The notes: generated from the letters alone by a model not told the origin. A stretch of 64,000 nucleotides of DNA from Myxococcales bacterium (GCA_020633315.1 JACKDV010000016.1:124001-188000), one strand, 5' to 3'. Numbered from the stretch's first letter, positions 42,870-52,516 are shown. A program made the numbers and translations.

Positions 42870-45815
42870 CTACTCGGGGCCCGTCTCGTCGCTCGAAGGG
42901 GGAGGGCTCGCCACGATCTCCCAGCCGTGTCGCTTGGCGAGCTCGGCCACGAGCTGTCGCTCGGCCGGAGCCTCGTGATCGGTGAGGGCCTCCTGGGCCT
43001 GGTCGAACAGCTCGCGGATCCGCTGCGGATCCTCGCCGCGCTCGCTGAGCACCCGGGCCACCACGAGGCGAGCGAAGGCCCGCTCGACCGGAGCGATCGA
43101 GGGATCGTCGGCCATCAGCAGGGCCCGCTCGGCGTCGCGGAGCGCTCGATCGACGTCGTCGACCTTCAGGCGGTTGTGGGCCAGGTTGGCCACCGAGGTC
43201 AGCAGCGCGGGGTGCTCGGGGCCGTACACCCGCTCGTGCAGCTCGAGGGCCCGCTCGCGCATGGGGAGGGCCTCGGCGTGGCGGTCGAGCTTCTCGAGCA
43301 CGTTGGCCACCTCCTCGAGCGAGGCGGCCACCTGCGGGCTGTCGGAGCCGAGCGCTCGCTCCTTGATCGCGAGCGCCTTGCGCTGCGCGGCCAGGGCCTC
43401 GTCCACGCGGCCCACCCGGCTGAGCATCACCCCCAGGTTGGCCTGGGCGCGGGCCACCTCCACGTGGTCGGGGCCCAGCTCGCGCTCGAGCAGCGCGAGC
43501 ACCTTGCGGAAGCTCTGCTCGGCCTGCTCGTTGCGGCCGAGCTGCGCCTGGCCGATGGCGAGGTTGGCCAGGATGGTGGCGGTGCGGGAGCTGTCGTCGC
43601 CCAGCTCGCGCACCATCTGATCGTAGCCGCGCTGGTACCAGCGGACCGCCTCGCGCGGATCGCCGCGCAGGTCGTGCACGTAGCCCAGGGTGGCCATGGC
43701 CATCGCCACGCGGTAGTGCTGGGCGCCCAGCGAGCGCTCCCAGGTCATGCGGGCCTGCTGGGCGCGCTGCAGGGCCTCCTCGTAGTGCCCCACGTCGGCC
43801 AGGGTGGCCGCGACCTCGTTGTAGAACGACGCGAGCCGCAGCTCGCTGGCGCCGGCCTGCTCGGCCAGCTCGATCGCGCGGCGCTGGTGGGCGAGCACGT
43901 CCTCGGGCCGGGCCTCGAGCTCGATCACCTGCGAGACGTTGATCTCGAGCTGGGCCTCGAGCAGGGGATCCCCGCCGATCCGCTCGAGGGAGGCGCGGGT
44001 CAGCCGGGCCCAGGTGTGACCGCGCTCGGCCTGGGACAGGCGGTTGCCCTCCACGAGCACCAGCAGCAGCCGCACCTCGGCGAGCACCGGATCGTCGCGC
44101 CCGATCTCGGCCGCGACCTCGGCGTCGAGGAGCACCCTTCGGGCCTCCTCGTAGTCGCCTTGCGCCTCGAGGGCGGTGCCCAGGGCGAGCCCGGCCCGGG
44201 CCACCAGCGGCTGGTAGCCCAGCTCGTCGGCGCGGCGCAGGCCGGCCCGTGATCCCGCGACGGCCTCGTCGAGGCGACCGGCTCGCTCGAGCGCCATGGC
44301 GTTGGCGACCTGGGCCCGGGCCACCTCCACCTCGTGGCGCCGATCCGGATCGCGTGGCAGGGGCTGGCGCTCGCGCAGGGCGACCACGTCGGCGCAGCGC
44401 TCCACCGCGGGCAGGCCATCCACGGTGGCGAGGGCCCGGTCGACCACGTCGGCGTCAGCCCGCTCGAGCAGCGCGGTCACGGCCGAGAGATCCTCGAGCC
44501 GCTGCCCCAGGCAGGCCATGCGCAGATCGAGCTGCGCCTCGCTCTGCTCGTGCCGCAGGTGCGTGGCCTCGCAGGCCTCGGTGTATGCGGTCGTCCACTG
44601 CTGCGCGTAGTCGTCGATGGCCCGGGGGACGGCCTCGCGGGTGTGCCCCGCGTGACCGCGTCCGGCCCGGGCGATCGCCGCGTCGATCCCGGCCCGGCGC
44701 GCGTCGTCCCACGCGGTGGCCAGGCGCTCGTCGGCCGAGCCGCAGGGGGAGGGCGCGGCCGAGATCTGGGCGTAGGCCACGGCGCCCGCCCCCACCAGCA
44801 CCACCGCCGTCGCCCCCAGGCCCAGCCGTCGCCAGCGTCGTCGCGGGTCTCGGCGAAGGTCGTTGAGCAGCGCCCGCATCGAGGGGTAGCGAGCCCTGGG
44901 ATCCGCGGCGAGCCCCCTGCGCAGGATCCGACGCAGGTGCCCCGAGAGCTTGCCCCGCGTGGGCTCCACGACGCGCCCCGCCTTGATGTTCTCCACCAGC
45001 TCGTCGTCGCGCCCCCCGAAGGGCGCCCGGTCGCACAGCGCCTCCCACAGCGAGACGCAGTAGGCGAACTGATCGGCCGCGGGACCCACCCGCTCGCGGT
45101 CGTGCTGCTCGGGTGCCATGTAGGCCGGCGTGCCCTGGCGTCGCTCGCCCTCCGAGCCGGGGCGCGTGGGCGCGGGCTCGGCCGCTCCGAGCTCGCGCGA
45201 GGGCGCCGGGGTGTCGCTCTGCAGGCGGGCGAGGCCGAAGTCGAGCACCTGCACCCGTCCGTCACGTCCCACGATCGCGTTGTCGGGCTTGAAGTCGCGG
45301 TGGACGATCTCGGCCGAGTGGGCGGCCACCAGCGCCTCGCCGGCCTGCAGGTAGGCGCCCAGGATCTCCCGCGGGGTGCGGGGCTTGGTCTTGAGCCAGC
45401 GCCGCAGGGTCTCGCCCTCCACGAAGTCCATGGCCACGAACACCCGCCCGTCCAGCAGGCCCGCGTCGTGGACCGCCACCACGTTGGGGTGCGACAGCCG
45501 GGCCAGCGCCTGCGCCTCTCGCAGCATGCGGCCGTGGCTCTCGTGGGGCTCGAGCGGCTGGCCGCGCTTGCGCAGCACCTTCACCGCCACCTTGCGGTCG
45601 AGCTGCGGATCGTAGGCCGCGTAGACCACCCCCATCCCGCCGCGGCCCAGGCGGAACAGCACCACGTAGCGCCCGATGTGCGAGCCGCTGGGCAGCTCGT
45701 CCTCGTGGCGCCAGGCCGCCCCGGAGGCGCCGGGGCGGCGAGACCTCGAGCGGGTTCGGCCTTCGGTGCCGACCGAGAAGGAGCCCGAGGCGGTGGATTT
45801 TCCGGGGTCCCCCAC
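42870..45815 (-). CDS. Ser/Thr protein kinase with C-terminal TPR array
   Basis: 981 residues. Kinase domain about 48-310: LGRGGMGVVY, VAVKVL, HRDFKPDN, DFGLAR and GTPAYMAPEQ, all residues for activity present. One membrane helix at about 335-355 (LGATAVVLVGAGAVAYAQI) puts the rest outside or in the periplasm. The C-terminal ~600 residues hold many TPRs (for example ATLADVGHYEEALQRAQQA, NLGVMLSRVGRVDEALAAQR). This kinase-TM-TPR plan is common in myxobacteria. GTG start at 45815 without a clear ribosome site. Confidence 0.88.
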   Translation of the reverse strand: MGDPGKSTASGSFSVGTEGRTRSRSRRPGASGAAWRHEDELPSGSHIGRYVVLFRLGRGGMGVVYAAYDPQLDRKVAVKVLRKRGQPLEPHESHGRMLREAQALARLSHPNVVAVHDAGLLDGRVFVAMDFVEGETLRRWLKTKPRTPREILGAYLQAGEALVAAHSAEIVHRDFKPDNAIVGRDGRVQVLDFGLARLQSDTPAPSRELGAAEPAPTRPGSEGERRQGTPAYMAPEQHDRERVGPAADQFAYCVSLWEALCDRAPFGGRDDELVENIKAGRVVEPTRGKLSGHLRRILRRGLAADPRARYPSMRALLNDLRRDPRRRWRRLGLGATAVVLVGAGAVAYAQISAAPSPCGSADERLATAWDDARRAGIDAAIARAGRGHAGHTREAVPRAIDDYAQQWTTAYTEACEATHLRHEQSEAQLDLRMACLGQRLEDLSAVTALLERADADVVDRALATVDGLPAVERCADVVALRERQPLPRDPDRRHEVEVARAQVANAMALERAGRLDEAVAGSRAGLRRADELGYQPLVARAGLALGTALEAQGDYEEARRVLLDAEVAAEIGRDDPVLAEVRLLLVLVEGNRLSQAERGHTWARLTRASLERIGGDPLLEAQLEINVSQVIELEARPEDVLAHQRRAIELAEQAGASELRLASFYNEVAATLADVGHYEEALQRAQQARMTWERSLGAQHYRVAMAMATLGYVHDLRGDPREAVRWYQRGYDQMVRELGDDSSRTATILANLAIGQAQLGRNEQAEQSFRKVLALLERELGPDHVEVARAQANLGVMLSRVGRVDEALAAQRKALAIKERALGSDSPQVAASLEEVANVLEKLDRHAEALPMRERALELHERVYGPEHPALLTSVANLAHNRLKVDDVDRALRDAERALLMADDPSIAPVERAFARLVVARVLSERGEDPQRIRELFDQAQEALTDHEAPAERQLVAELAKRHGWEIVASPPPSSDETGPE

Positions 45816-45951
45816 GCGCTTGGCTCAAGGATCCCCCGAAGGACCCGAGGGCTCAAGGGCGAGCGGATACGGCCCCGAGCCAGCCCGCCCTCGCGACGCA
45901 CGCCCGGGGCCTCGGCGACCGCGCGTGGGAGCTCGCGGGGGCACCCACGCA

Positions 45952-45989
45952 ACGAAGGGGCCACGGCGTGCTCGCCGTGACCCCTTCGT
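45952..45989 (-). terminator. Terminator-like hairpin
   Basis: Stem ACGAAGGGGCCACGGCG/CGCCGTGACCCCTTCGT with one C-A mismatch and a TGCT loop, 22 bases downstream of the minus-strand lipoprotein that ends at 46012. Very stable, with only a weak T-rich tail. Confidence 0.7.
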
Positions 45990-46011
45990 CATCGAGACGA
46001 GCCGTCCCGCG

Positions 46012-47838
46012 CTAGTCGTGCATGCAGTCCTGCAGCGTCTCGATGGTGGCGAAGCGCACCCAGTCGCAGGTGGCTCGCAGGTCGGGCGTGGTGTCGTTCC
46101 ACCCGTAGGCCACGGGCCCGGTCACCACGGTCTCCGGCATGTCGGGACGCACGTGCCAGTCGATGATGCGCCAGGGATCGCCGGGCAGCCGGATGAGGCC
46201 CTGGATGTCGTCGCCCACGCGGCACAGTCGCATCTCGGCCAGGTCGTCGGTCCAGGCCTGGTTGCCGATGGTGCTGTACGAGTCGTCGGTGCTCTTGCTG
46301 ACCACCGTCAGCGATCCGGTGCCCATGTTGCCGATCGCCATGTGGTAGCTGTTGACGGTCGGCGAGTCCGGGTCGCGCACCATCAGGCCGCCCACCCGAT
46401 AGGGATCACCGGGGAAGGTGGAGCCGCCGTTGAGGTTGGTGACCTCCACGTAGGTGGTGATGGTGAAGTTGCCGGTCACGGTCTGGTTGACGTGGCCGCC
46501 CTGGTAGCCCATGTACCAGCCGCCGCCGGTCGAGGTGGGCTCGATCGTCATCTGGCCGTTGGCCACCGAGACCGAGATGTCCTGCGGGTTGTAGATGTCC
46601 CACAGGCTCAGGTCGCCGTCGAACTCGTCGTTGAGCGACTCCAGCGGATCCGGCGGCTTGGGATCGCCACCGTCGTCGCTGCCGCCTCCGTCATCGCCCC
46701 CGCCGCCGCAGGCCACCGCGTGGTAGACCACGTAGATGTCGCCGCTGAGGCCGGTGACGGTGTTGGAGGTCTGCGTGGCGTCGTCGAGGTCGATGACGAT
46801 GGGGTACTGGCCCGGGGCCACGGTGTAGTCGCCGTTGACGTCGCGGGGCAGCGGCTCGTTGCCGATGTAGACCTGCTCCTCTGCGAGCACGTAGTTGCCC
46901 ACGCGGTCGAAGGTGACCTGGGCGTTGGCGCCGTCGTAGTCGACGCTCAGGTAGCCCACCAGCTCGCCGCGGCCGATGTCGCACTGACCCGCGGCGGCGT
47001 AGACCGGCCACTGGCGCGAGCTGCCCGCGGCGAGGGGGCCGTTGCTCCAGCCCCAGCGGCTGATGCCGTCGTCCTGCCCGTCGCCGTCGAAGTCGGCGCC
47101 GATGAAGCAGGTCTCGGTGCCGTCGCCGGCCAGGGCGAAGGCGGTCTCGCAGTTGTCCTTCTCGGGCGGGGGCGGGGGCTCCTCGCCCACCTTGCACTCG
47201 AGCGACATGTTGAAGTACTCGGCCCAGCTTCCCTTCCGCACCAGGCGCTCGCCGTCGCCCCAGGCGGTCTCGTTGTGCACGCTGCCGTCGCCGTTGTCGT
47301 GCTCGACCACCGCGTGGGCGGCGAAGAAGGCGTTGACCGGATCGCAGGCCTCGTCGGCGCCGTCGAGGCCCACCGTGCACAGCGGCACCTGGTAGCTCAC
47401 CGAGGTCGCCCCGTCCGCCGCCGGGCCGGCGTAGGGGAAGTGCCCGATCTGCGGGTTGCCCTTGCGGTTGGCCGGGATGTCCGACAGCGCATCCCCGACC
47501 GCGAGGTGGGTCTCGCTCAGCGTCCACCCGCCGGTGGTGTCGTACTGAACGGTCATCACCCCGGTCGCCCCCGCGCCGCACTGGCCCGAGGTGTCGACGG
47601 TGTTGTCGATGCTGACGCAGACGCTGCCGACGTCGATCGTCTGGCCCGCATAGAGCGTCACGCAGGTGGTGTCATTGGCGATTTCCACGATGCGGTCGTT
47701 GTCGAGATCACCGAGGTCGTCCCCTCGATCCTCGGTCCCACAGCCGAGCCCCAGCGCGGCCGGAACAGCGAGCGTGGTGACCGCTCCGACGAAACCAATG
47801 CGACGCGAACCCCTGGACATTGACTTGTTGTTCATCAT
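46012..47838 (-). CDS. Surface lipoprotein, paralog A of a tandem pair
   Basis: 608 residues, with signal and lipobox ALGLGC. An N-terminal beta-domain (about 30-200) has paired Cys (CVTLYAG, SVCVSIDNT, QCGAGATGV). A middle domain contains CFIGADFDGDGQDDG and EEQVYIGNEPLPRDVNGDY. The C-terminal ~190 residues are a concanavalin-like (DUF1349-type) domain: DEFDGDLSLWDIYNPQD, YRVGGLMVRD and GNQAWTDDLAEMRLCRVG. It shares its whole layout with the next gene. The ATG at 47838 follows GGGGGACTCAC. Probably binds polysaccharide or matrix outside the cell. Confidence 0.78.
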   Translation of the reverse strand: MMNNKSMSRGSRRIGFVGAVTTLAVPAALGLGCGTEDRGDDLGDLDNDRIVEIANDTTCVTLYAGQTIDVGSVCVSIDNTVDTSGQCGAGATGVMTVQYDTTGGWTLSETHLAVGDALSDIPANRKGNPQIGHFPYAGPAADGATSVSYQVPLCTVGLDGADEACDPVNAFFAAHAVVEHDNGDGSVHNETAWGDGERLVRKGSWAEYFNMSLECKVGEEPPPPPEKDNCETAFALAGDGTETCFIGADFDGDGQDDGISRWGWSNGPLAAGSSRQWPVYAAAGQCDIGRGELVGYLSVDYDGANAQVTFDRVGNYVLAEEQVYIGNEPLPRDVNGDYTVAPGQYPIVIDLDDATQTSNTVTGLSGDIYVVYHAVACGGGGDDGGGSDDGGDPKPPDPLESLNDEFDGDLSLWDIYNPQDISVSVANGQMTIEPTSTGGGWYMGYQGGHVNQTVTGNFTITTYVEVTNLNGGSTFPGDPYRVGGLMVRDPDSPTVNSYHMAIGNMGTGSLTVVSKSTDDSYSTIGNQAWTDDLAEMRLCRVGDDIQGLIRLPGDPWRIIDWHVRPDMPETVVTGPVAYGWNDTTPDLRATCDWVRFATIETLQDCMHD

Positions 47839-47842
47839 GTGA

Positions 47843-47955
47843 GTCCCCCGACCCTTCGAGCACGAAAACACGCCATCAGCCCATCGGGTTTGCCGAATGG
47901 GCATGGACGCTATGCTACGGGATGGGGCGATTGGTGCCCACATGTATTTTTGCGG
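47843..47955 (-). promoter_or_regulatory. Conserved leader of paralog A
   Basis: The 110 bases before the ATG share blocks with the leader of paralog B in the same order and spacing. These are AAAAATACATGTGGGCAC at 47934-47955 (minus strand), a TCGG..AAC..ATG.GC.GATGG block, TTTTC, and GGGGGACTCAC at the ribosome site. The region is far less GC-rich than its surroundings. Promoter, operator or RNA leader; cannot be decided here. Confidence 0.6.
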
Positions 47956-48177
47956 TGCGGGTATGCCCCCATACACAGATGTCATTGATCTGCATGGGTA
48001 AACCGTGACCAGACCTCCATATCTTGAGATCTGTCACATAGGGGGCACGATCCCACATCCGGGATTATGTAGTAGTTCCACTTAGATAGAGAGTTGTGCT
48101 CGGAATCGCGCTGATCCTCGGTAATGGCGGCCTATCCGCAGGGGGGTCGGGGTGGAGGCTCGAAAGAGCCAGTGGCG

Positions 48178-48206
48178 GGGTGCCCGGTCCCAGGGACCGG
48201 GCACCC
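48178..48206 (-). terminator. Terminator-like hairpin of paralog B
   Basis: A 14-bp perfect inverted repeat GGGTGCCCGGTCCC/GGGACCGGGCACCC with one base between the arms (so the working loop takes a few bases from each arm). It lies about 40 bases downstream of paralog B. Confidence 0.7.
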
Positions 48207-48246
48207 GAGGCTCCGCCTCGAGCGAGGGCTCGAGGCGTGGCCCGGC

Positions 48247-50022
48247 TCAGTCTCGGTAGCAGTCCTCGAGCGTGTGGATGGTCTCGAACTGCACGTAGTC
48301 CGCCTCGACCAGCAGGTCGGGATCGGCGGTGCCCGCATAGCCGATGGGTCCCACCGCCAGGGTGTCGGGCAGGTCGGCCCGCGTGCGCCAGTCGATCATG
48401 CGCCACGACTCCTCGGGCAGGCGGACGAAGGCCTGCACCTCGGTGCCGACCCGGCAGATCCGCAGCTCGGCCTCGATGCCGCTCCACGGCTGGGTACCGA
48501 TCGCGCTGTAGCCCTCGTCGGTGCTCTTGGAGACCGTGACGACCTCGGGCTGGTTCATGTTGCCGATGCCGATGTGGAAGGTGTTCGGCAGCTGGCTCGT
48601 GTAGTCACGGATCATGATCCCGCCCACGCGGTACGGCCCACCGGGCGCCGTCGGGCCGCCGGCGAGGTTGGTCACCTGCACGTGGGTCGAGACCGCGAAG
48701 TCACCCGACACGGTCTTGTACACCTGCAGCGCCTCGTCGGTCGCGTACCACCAGGTGTTGGGGTTGGGCTGGATGACGAGGGCGCCGTCGTCGACGGCGA
48801 CGGTCGCGTCCTGCGGGCGATGGACGCTCCACCCCGACATGTCCCCGTCGACCAGGAACTCGTCGGTCAGCACCGAGAGCGGGTCGGCGTTGGGCTCGAG
48901 CCCGTCGCCGCACGACAGCGCGTGGTAGACGACGTGGATGTCCCCGCTCAGGCCGCTGATGGTGTGGCTGCTCGCGGTCGCGTCCTCGAGGTCGACGGCG
49001 ATCGGGAAGTCGGCCGGGGTGATGGTGAAGTCGCCGTTGAGGTCCCGCGGCAGGGCGTCGGAGCCCACGTAGATCTGCTCCTCGTCGAGCACCACGTCGC
49101 CCACGCGCTCGAAGCTCAGGGTCGCGGTCGAGCCGTCGTAGGACACGCCCAGGTTGCCCACGTAGGTGCCCTGGGCGGGATCGCAGCCGCCCGCGGCCGC
49201 GTACACGGGCCACTCGGTCGAGGTCCCCGGCGACACCGGGCCGTTGGTCCACCCCCAGTTGGCGAAGCCGTCGTCGAGGCCGTCGCCGTCGAAGTCGGCG
49301 CCCACGAAGCACGTGGCTCCGGGCCCGGCCGCGAAGGCGGTCTCGCACTCGGCCACCGGCGGCGGCGGGGGCTCGGCCTCGGTGCAGCCCAGCTCCATGG
49401 TGAAGAACTTGCCGAAGCGACGGCGGCGACCCAGGGCCTCGCCGTCGGCCCAGGCTTCCTTGTGACGGTACGAGCCGTTCTTCTTCTGCTTGCGCAGTCG
49501 GGCGTTGGCGGTCACGTGGGCCTTGACCGGATCGCAGCTCTCGTCGGCACCGTCGAGACCGAAGGTGCACAGCGGGACCGCGAAGGTGTGCGAGGTGGCG
49601 CCGCTGATGTCACCGCTCTGGTACTCGAGCTGGTTCTTCTTGACCTTGCCGCGCCGGTTGGTCGGCAGATCCTCCAGCCCCGCGCCCACGCCGATGCGAG
49701 CGAGCTCGAGCTGCCAGGGCCCCGCGGTCTCCACGGTCACGTTCATGACCCCGGTCGCCCCCTGTCCACACTGCGCCGAGGTGTCGACCGTGTTGTCGAT
49801 GGAGCTGCACACCGTGCCCGCGTCGATGTTCTTGCCGGCGAGCAGGGTCACGCAGGTGCTCTCGTTGGTGATCTCGACGATGCGCTCGTGGTCGAAGCCC
49901 TCGATCCCGTCGCCGGGCTCCTCCACGGCACAACCCCCTCCGAAGGGCAGGGCAAGGCTCGCAGCGATGCTGGCGAGACCGATCCGATGCGAGACCCCAG
50001 ACGTCGACTTGCTGTTCTTCAT
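48247..50022 (-). CDS. Surface lipoprotein, paralog B of a tandem pair
   Basis: 591 residues with lipobox GGGC after a signal. The same domain order as paralog A: N-terminal Cys-paired beta domain (TCVTLLAG, SIDNTVDTSAQCGQGATGV), middle domain with CFVGADFDGDGLDDG and EEQIYVGSDALPRDLNGDF, and C-terminal concanavalin-like domain (YRVGGIMIRD, RICRVGTEVQAFVRLP). A Lys/Arg-rich insertion (LRKQKKNGSYRHKEAW) distinguishes it. Strong similarity along the full length shows a tandem duplication. GGGGGAGTCAC precedes the ATG at 50022. Confidence 0.78.
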   Translation of the reverse strand: MKNSKSTSGVSHRIGLASIAASLALPFGGGCAVEEPGDGIEGFDHERIVEITNESTCVTLLAGKNIDAGTVCSSIDNTVDTSAQCGQGATGVMNVTVETAGPWQLELARIGVGAGLEDLPTNRRGKVKKNQLEYQSGDISGATSHTFAVPLCTFGLDGADESCDPVKAHVTANARLRKQKKNGSYRHKEAWADGEALGRRRRFGKFFTMELGCTEAEPPPPPVAECETAFAAGPGATCFVGADFDGDGLDDGFANWGWTNGPVSPGTSTEWPVYAAAGGCDPAQGTYVGNLGVSYDGSTATLSFERVGDVVLDEEQIYVGSDALPRDLNGDFTITPADFPIAVDLEDATASSHTISGLSGDIHVVYHALSCGDGLEPNADPLSVLTDEFLVDGDMSGWSVHRPQDATVAVDDGALVIQPNPNTWWYATDEALQVYKTVSGDFAVSTHVQVTNLAGGPTAPGGPYRVGGIMIRDYTSQLPNTFHIGIGNMNQPEVVTVSKSTDEGYSAIGTQPWSGIEAELRICRVGTEVQAFVRLPEESWRMIDWRTRADLPDTLAVGPIGYAGTADPDLLVEADYVQFETIHTLEDCYRD

Positions 50023-50358
50023 GTGACTCCCCCTACTCCTGGTGCGTGAAAACGACCATCCGCTCATCACGTTATCCGAATGAGCTTGTGAGGCAGACTA
50101 GGGGAAGGCAGGGACAGTGCCTACAAGTATTTTTCCGGCGCGAACCCGAGCCCATCACGCAAATATCGAAGAGTATAGGAACAATTCCAGATCTGAATCC
50201 TCTAGCCCCCATGATTTCTCACACTGTGGGCATCCTCCGAGTTTGGAATCGATCGATGATTGTTTTCGCGCAGTTCGATATCGCGCTTCAATGTCCGGCG
50301 ATCCCCGATGTCGCTATCGGAGCCTCGCCTGCCGTGGAAGTGCCAGTGGCTCGTCGGA
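50023..50358. other. Intergenic, AT-richer than the flanks
   Basis: A 336-base gap with the paralog B leader and about 200 further bases of lower GC (50150-50330). Probably promoter DNA. No ORF with the local codon pattern. Confidence 0.5.
50027..50138 (-). promoter_or_regulatory. Conserved leader of paralog B
   Basis: Contains AAAAATACTTGTAGGCAC at 50117-50138 (minus strand), the same distance (about 95 bases) from the ATG as in paralog A, plus matching TCGG..AAC..ATG.GC.GATGG and GGGGGAGTCAC blocks. Confidence 0.6.
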
Positions 50359-52053
50359 TCAGCCGGCCGGATCGGGTACGCAGATCCCACCGCCCTCGAT
50401 CTGCGCATTGGTGCGGAAGGTGTTGAGCTGGTCCCAGCTCGGGGGCTCGAACTGCGGGATGGTCCCGTCCTCGCGCACGTTGGTCACGTGATAGGTGTGC
50501 TGGTTCCAGATGCGGCGCGCCTGGATCCAGCGGTCGTCCACGTCGCGGATGACCTGCACCGGCGGCGACGAGGGACCGCCGCCGAAGATCGGCTCGTTGC
50601 TCACCACCACGATCTCGGCCGAGCCGTCGTTGTCCACGTCGGCGACCACGGGGTACTCGGTGCCGGTGCGACTGGTGCGGGGCGTCTGCAGCAGCACGCC
50701 GCCCGCCGCATCGAACACGAACATGAAGCTCTCGTCGGCGTACATGGCCTCGGCGTCCCCGTCGCCCAGGAAGTCGAAGGCGGTGCCCGCTGCCACGCCG
50801 CTGGTGTCGGACACGGGGGCGGTCCACAGGATGGTGGCGTTGGCCTCGTACACGCTGTAGCTGCTCGCCGAGCTCACCGCGTACTCGGCCTGACCGTCGC
50901 CGTCGAAGTCGTGGACGGTGGCGGGGCGCAGCCAGGTCAGGCCACCCGCGGGGGCGCCGGTGGGGCGCTGATCCTGGTAGACCACGCTGCCGTCGTGCTC
51001 GAGCAGCGACAGGCCGTTGGCGTTGGTGACCAGCACCTCGGGCAGGCCGTCGCCGTCGAGGTCGGCGATCTGCGGGTAGCCGGCCGCGATGCCGGAGACC
51101 CACGCCGGCGAGCCGTCGTGGTGGTAGGCGGCGTGACCGAGGACCATCTCGAGGTCGCCGTCGCCGTCGAGGTCGGCCGCCGCGGTGGCCGAGTTGGCCC
51201 CTGCGGCCTGGGGAGCGGTCCACAGCAGGTTGCCCTGGTGATCGTAGAGCTGGTTGCCGGCGATGATCTCCACGTCGTGGTCGTTGTCCAGGTCGGCCAG
51301 CGCGATGGCCCCGATCGCCGCCGGCGTCCACACGCTGGCGCTGGTCCACTTGTGGCTGCCGTCGTGCTCGAACGCGATGATGTGGCCGCTGGGGTCGGCG
51401 GTGACGATCTCGGGCAGCCCATCGCCGTCGATGTCACCGAGGGCCGGGGCCACCGAGAACTCCACCGGCTGCGCCATGGAGTAGAGCTGCGCGCCGGTCT
51501 CCCCGTCGAGCACGTACATCGTGGCCGGCGCGTACAGGGTGGGCCAGGCCACCACCACGACGTCCGGGACGTCGCACAGGTCGATGGAGCCGTCCCCGTT
51601 GTCGTCGGTGAGGTTGCCGACCAGCGGCGTCACCACCACGAACACGTTGGCCCCGTCGCCGTTCCAGGTCCACTGCACGTCGGGCTCGAAGCTGTCGGGG
51701 GGCGCGGTCATGCTGCAGTCGCCCACCGCGTCCATGTCGTCGACCACGTGGCAGGTGGGCGGCATCACGGGGACGTCGTCGATCTCGCCCACGTCGAAGA
51801 TCACGCCCGGCCCCGATTCCTCGCCGGCCGTGGTGGCGGAGAGCGAGGTGCCGTCGGCCGACTCGGAGGCCATGCCGTTGGTGCTGCCGCCCGCTGCGGT
51901 GGTGCTGGTCTCGGTGTCGCCGGCCGGCGGCAAGGTGCCCACGCTGGTGGTGGGATCCTCGGGGTCCGAGGGCTCGCCGCAGCTCGGGGTCAGACCCGCG
52001 GCCAAGATCGAGCCCACGCACCCGAGGAGCCTTCGCGTTCGCTCACCAACCAT
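50359..52053 (-). CDS. FG-GAP/VCBS repeat lipoprotein
   Basis: 564 residues. Lipobox TPSC at about residue 25, then an Asp/Thr/Ser/Gly-rich linker (27-85). FG-GAP repeats follow from about 110 with phrases such as ALGDIDGDGLPEIVTAD, ALADLDNDHDVEIIAG and AAADLDGDGDLEMVLG, forming a calcium-binding beta-propeller. The C-terminus (WIQARRIWNQHTYHVTNVREDGTIP) is a conserved end seen in myxobacterial propeller proteins. Cell-surface binding role expected. Confidence 0.87.
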   Translation of the reverse strand: MVGERTRRLLGCVGSILAAGLTPSCGEPSDPEDPTTSVGTLPPAGDTETSTTAAGGSTNGMASESADGTSLSATTAGEESGPGVIFDVGEIDDVPVMPPTCHVVDDMDAVGDCSMTAPPDSFEPDVQWTWNGDGANVFVVVTPLVGNLTDDNGDGSIDLCDVPDVVVVAWPTLYAPATMYVLDGETGAQLYSMAQPVEFSVAPALGDIDGDGLPEIVTADPSGHIIAFEHDGSHKWTSASVWTPAAIGAIALADLDNDHDVEIIAGNQLYDHQGNLLWTAPQAAGANSATAAADLDGDGDLEMVLGHAAYHHDGSPAWVSGIAAGYPQIADLDGDGLPEVLVTNANGLSLLEHDGSVVYQDQRPTGAPAGGLTWLRPATVHDFDGDGQAEYAVSSASSYSVYEANATILWTAPVSDTSGVAAGTAFDFLGDGDAEAMYADESFMFVFDAAGGVLLQTPRTSRTGTEYPVVADVDNDGSAEIVVVSNEPIFGGGPSSPPVQVIRDVDDRWIQARRIWNQHTYHVTNVREDGTIPQFEPPSWDQLNTFRTNAQIEGGGICVPDPAG

Positions 52054-52102
52054 GCCTTTGGTTCTATCACGCGGGCCGGGCCGCGGGAGGACCCAGGCGA
52101 GC

Positions 52103-52516
52103 TCAGTTCATCAGCCCGCCGCGGCCGCGCGGCGGGGCGCCGAACACCAGCTCGCCGCTCGAGAAGGTCGTGCCGAAGGTCTCCACCAGGTTGGCCACCT
52201 GGCGCAGCGCCGACTCCACCTGCTCGGCATCGAGCGGCGACAACGGGTGGATGAACGCGGCGTAGAGCACCCCGTCGCTGGTGGCGTAGCGGGCGTCGAG
52301 GGTGGTGTGGAAGTTGGCCTCGAGGCACTGGTCCCGCAGCTCGTCGCTCACCTCGTCGAGCTCCACGATCGGCGCGATGATCCGCATGCGGTCGAAGTGG
52401 AGGTCGGTCATGCAGGCCAGGGGCACCTCGCCCAGCCGGAGCTGCCAGCGACCGTCCTCTCCCTCGACCTCGTCGGCCACGCCTTGCAGCACCCGCTCGA
52501 GCTCCTCGAGATCCAC
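52103..52516 (-). CDS. YbjN/CesT-like small protein
   Basis: About 137 residues from GTG 52516; the frame stays open to GTG 52573. A single alpha-beta domain: helix DLEELERVLQGVADE, a beta run (WQLRLGEVPLACMTDL, RMRIIAPIVEL), helix, then NFHTTLDARYATSDGVLYAAFIHPLSPLD and helix VESALRQVANLVETF. This order recalls the YbjN/type III chaperone (CesT) fold, whose members are small chaperones or adaptors. No secretion system is visible in the window. Assignment by pattern only. Confidence 0.55.
   Translation of the reverse strand: MDLEELERVLQGVADEVEGEDGRWQLRLGEVPLACMTDLHFDRMRIIAPIVELDEVSDELRDQCLEANFHTTLDARYATSDGVLYAAFIHPLSPLDAEQVESALRQVANLVETFGTTFSSGELVFGAPPRGRGGLMN

Larger units (their letters stand above)
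47839..48246. other. Intergenic, comparatively AT-rich
   Basis: A 408-base gap holding the conserved leader of paralog A, then about 110 AT-richer bases (47960-48100) that probably carry its promoter, and the terminator of paralog B near 48190. I see no gene. Confidence 0.5.
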
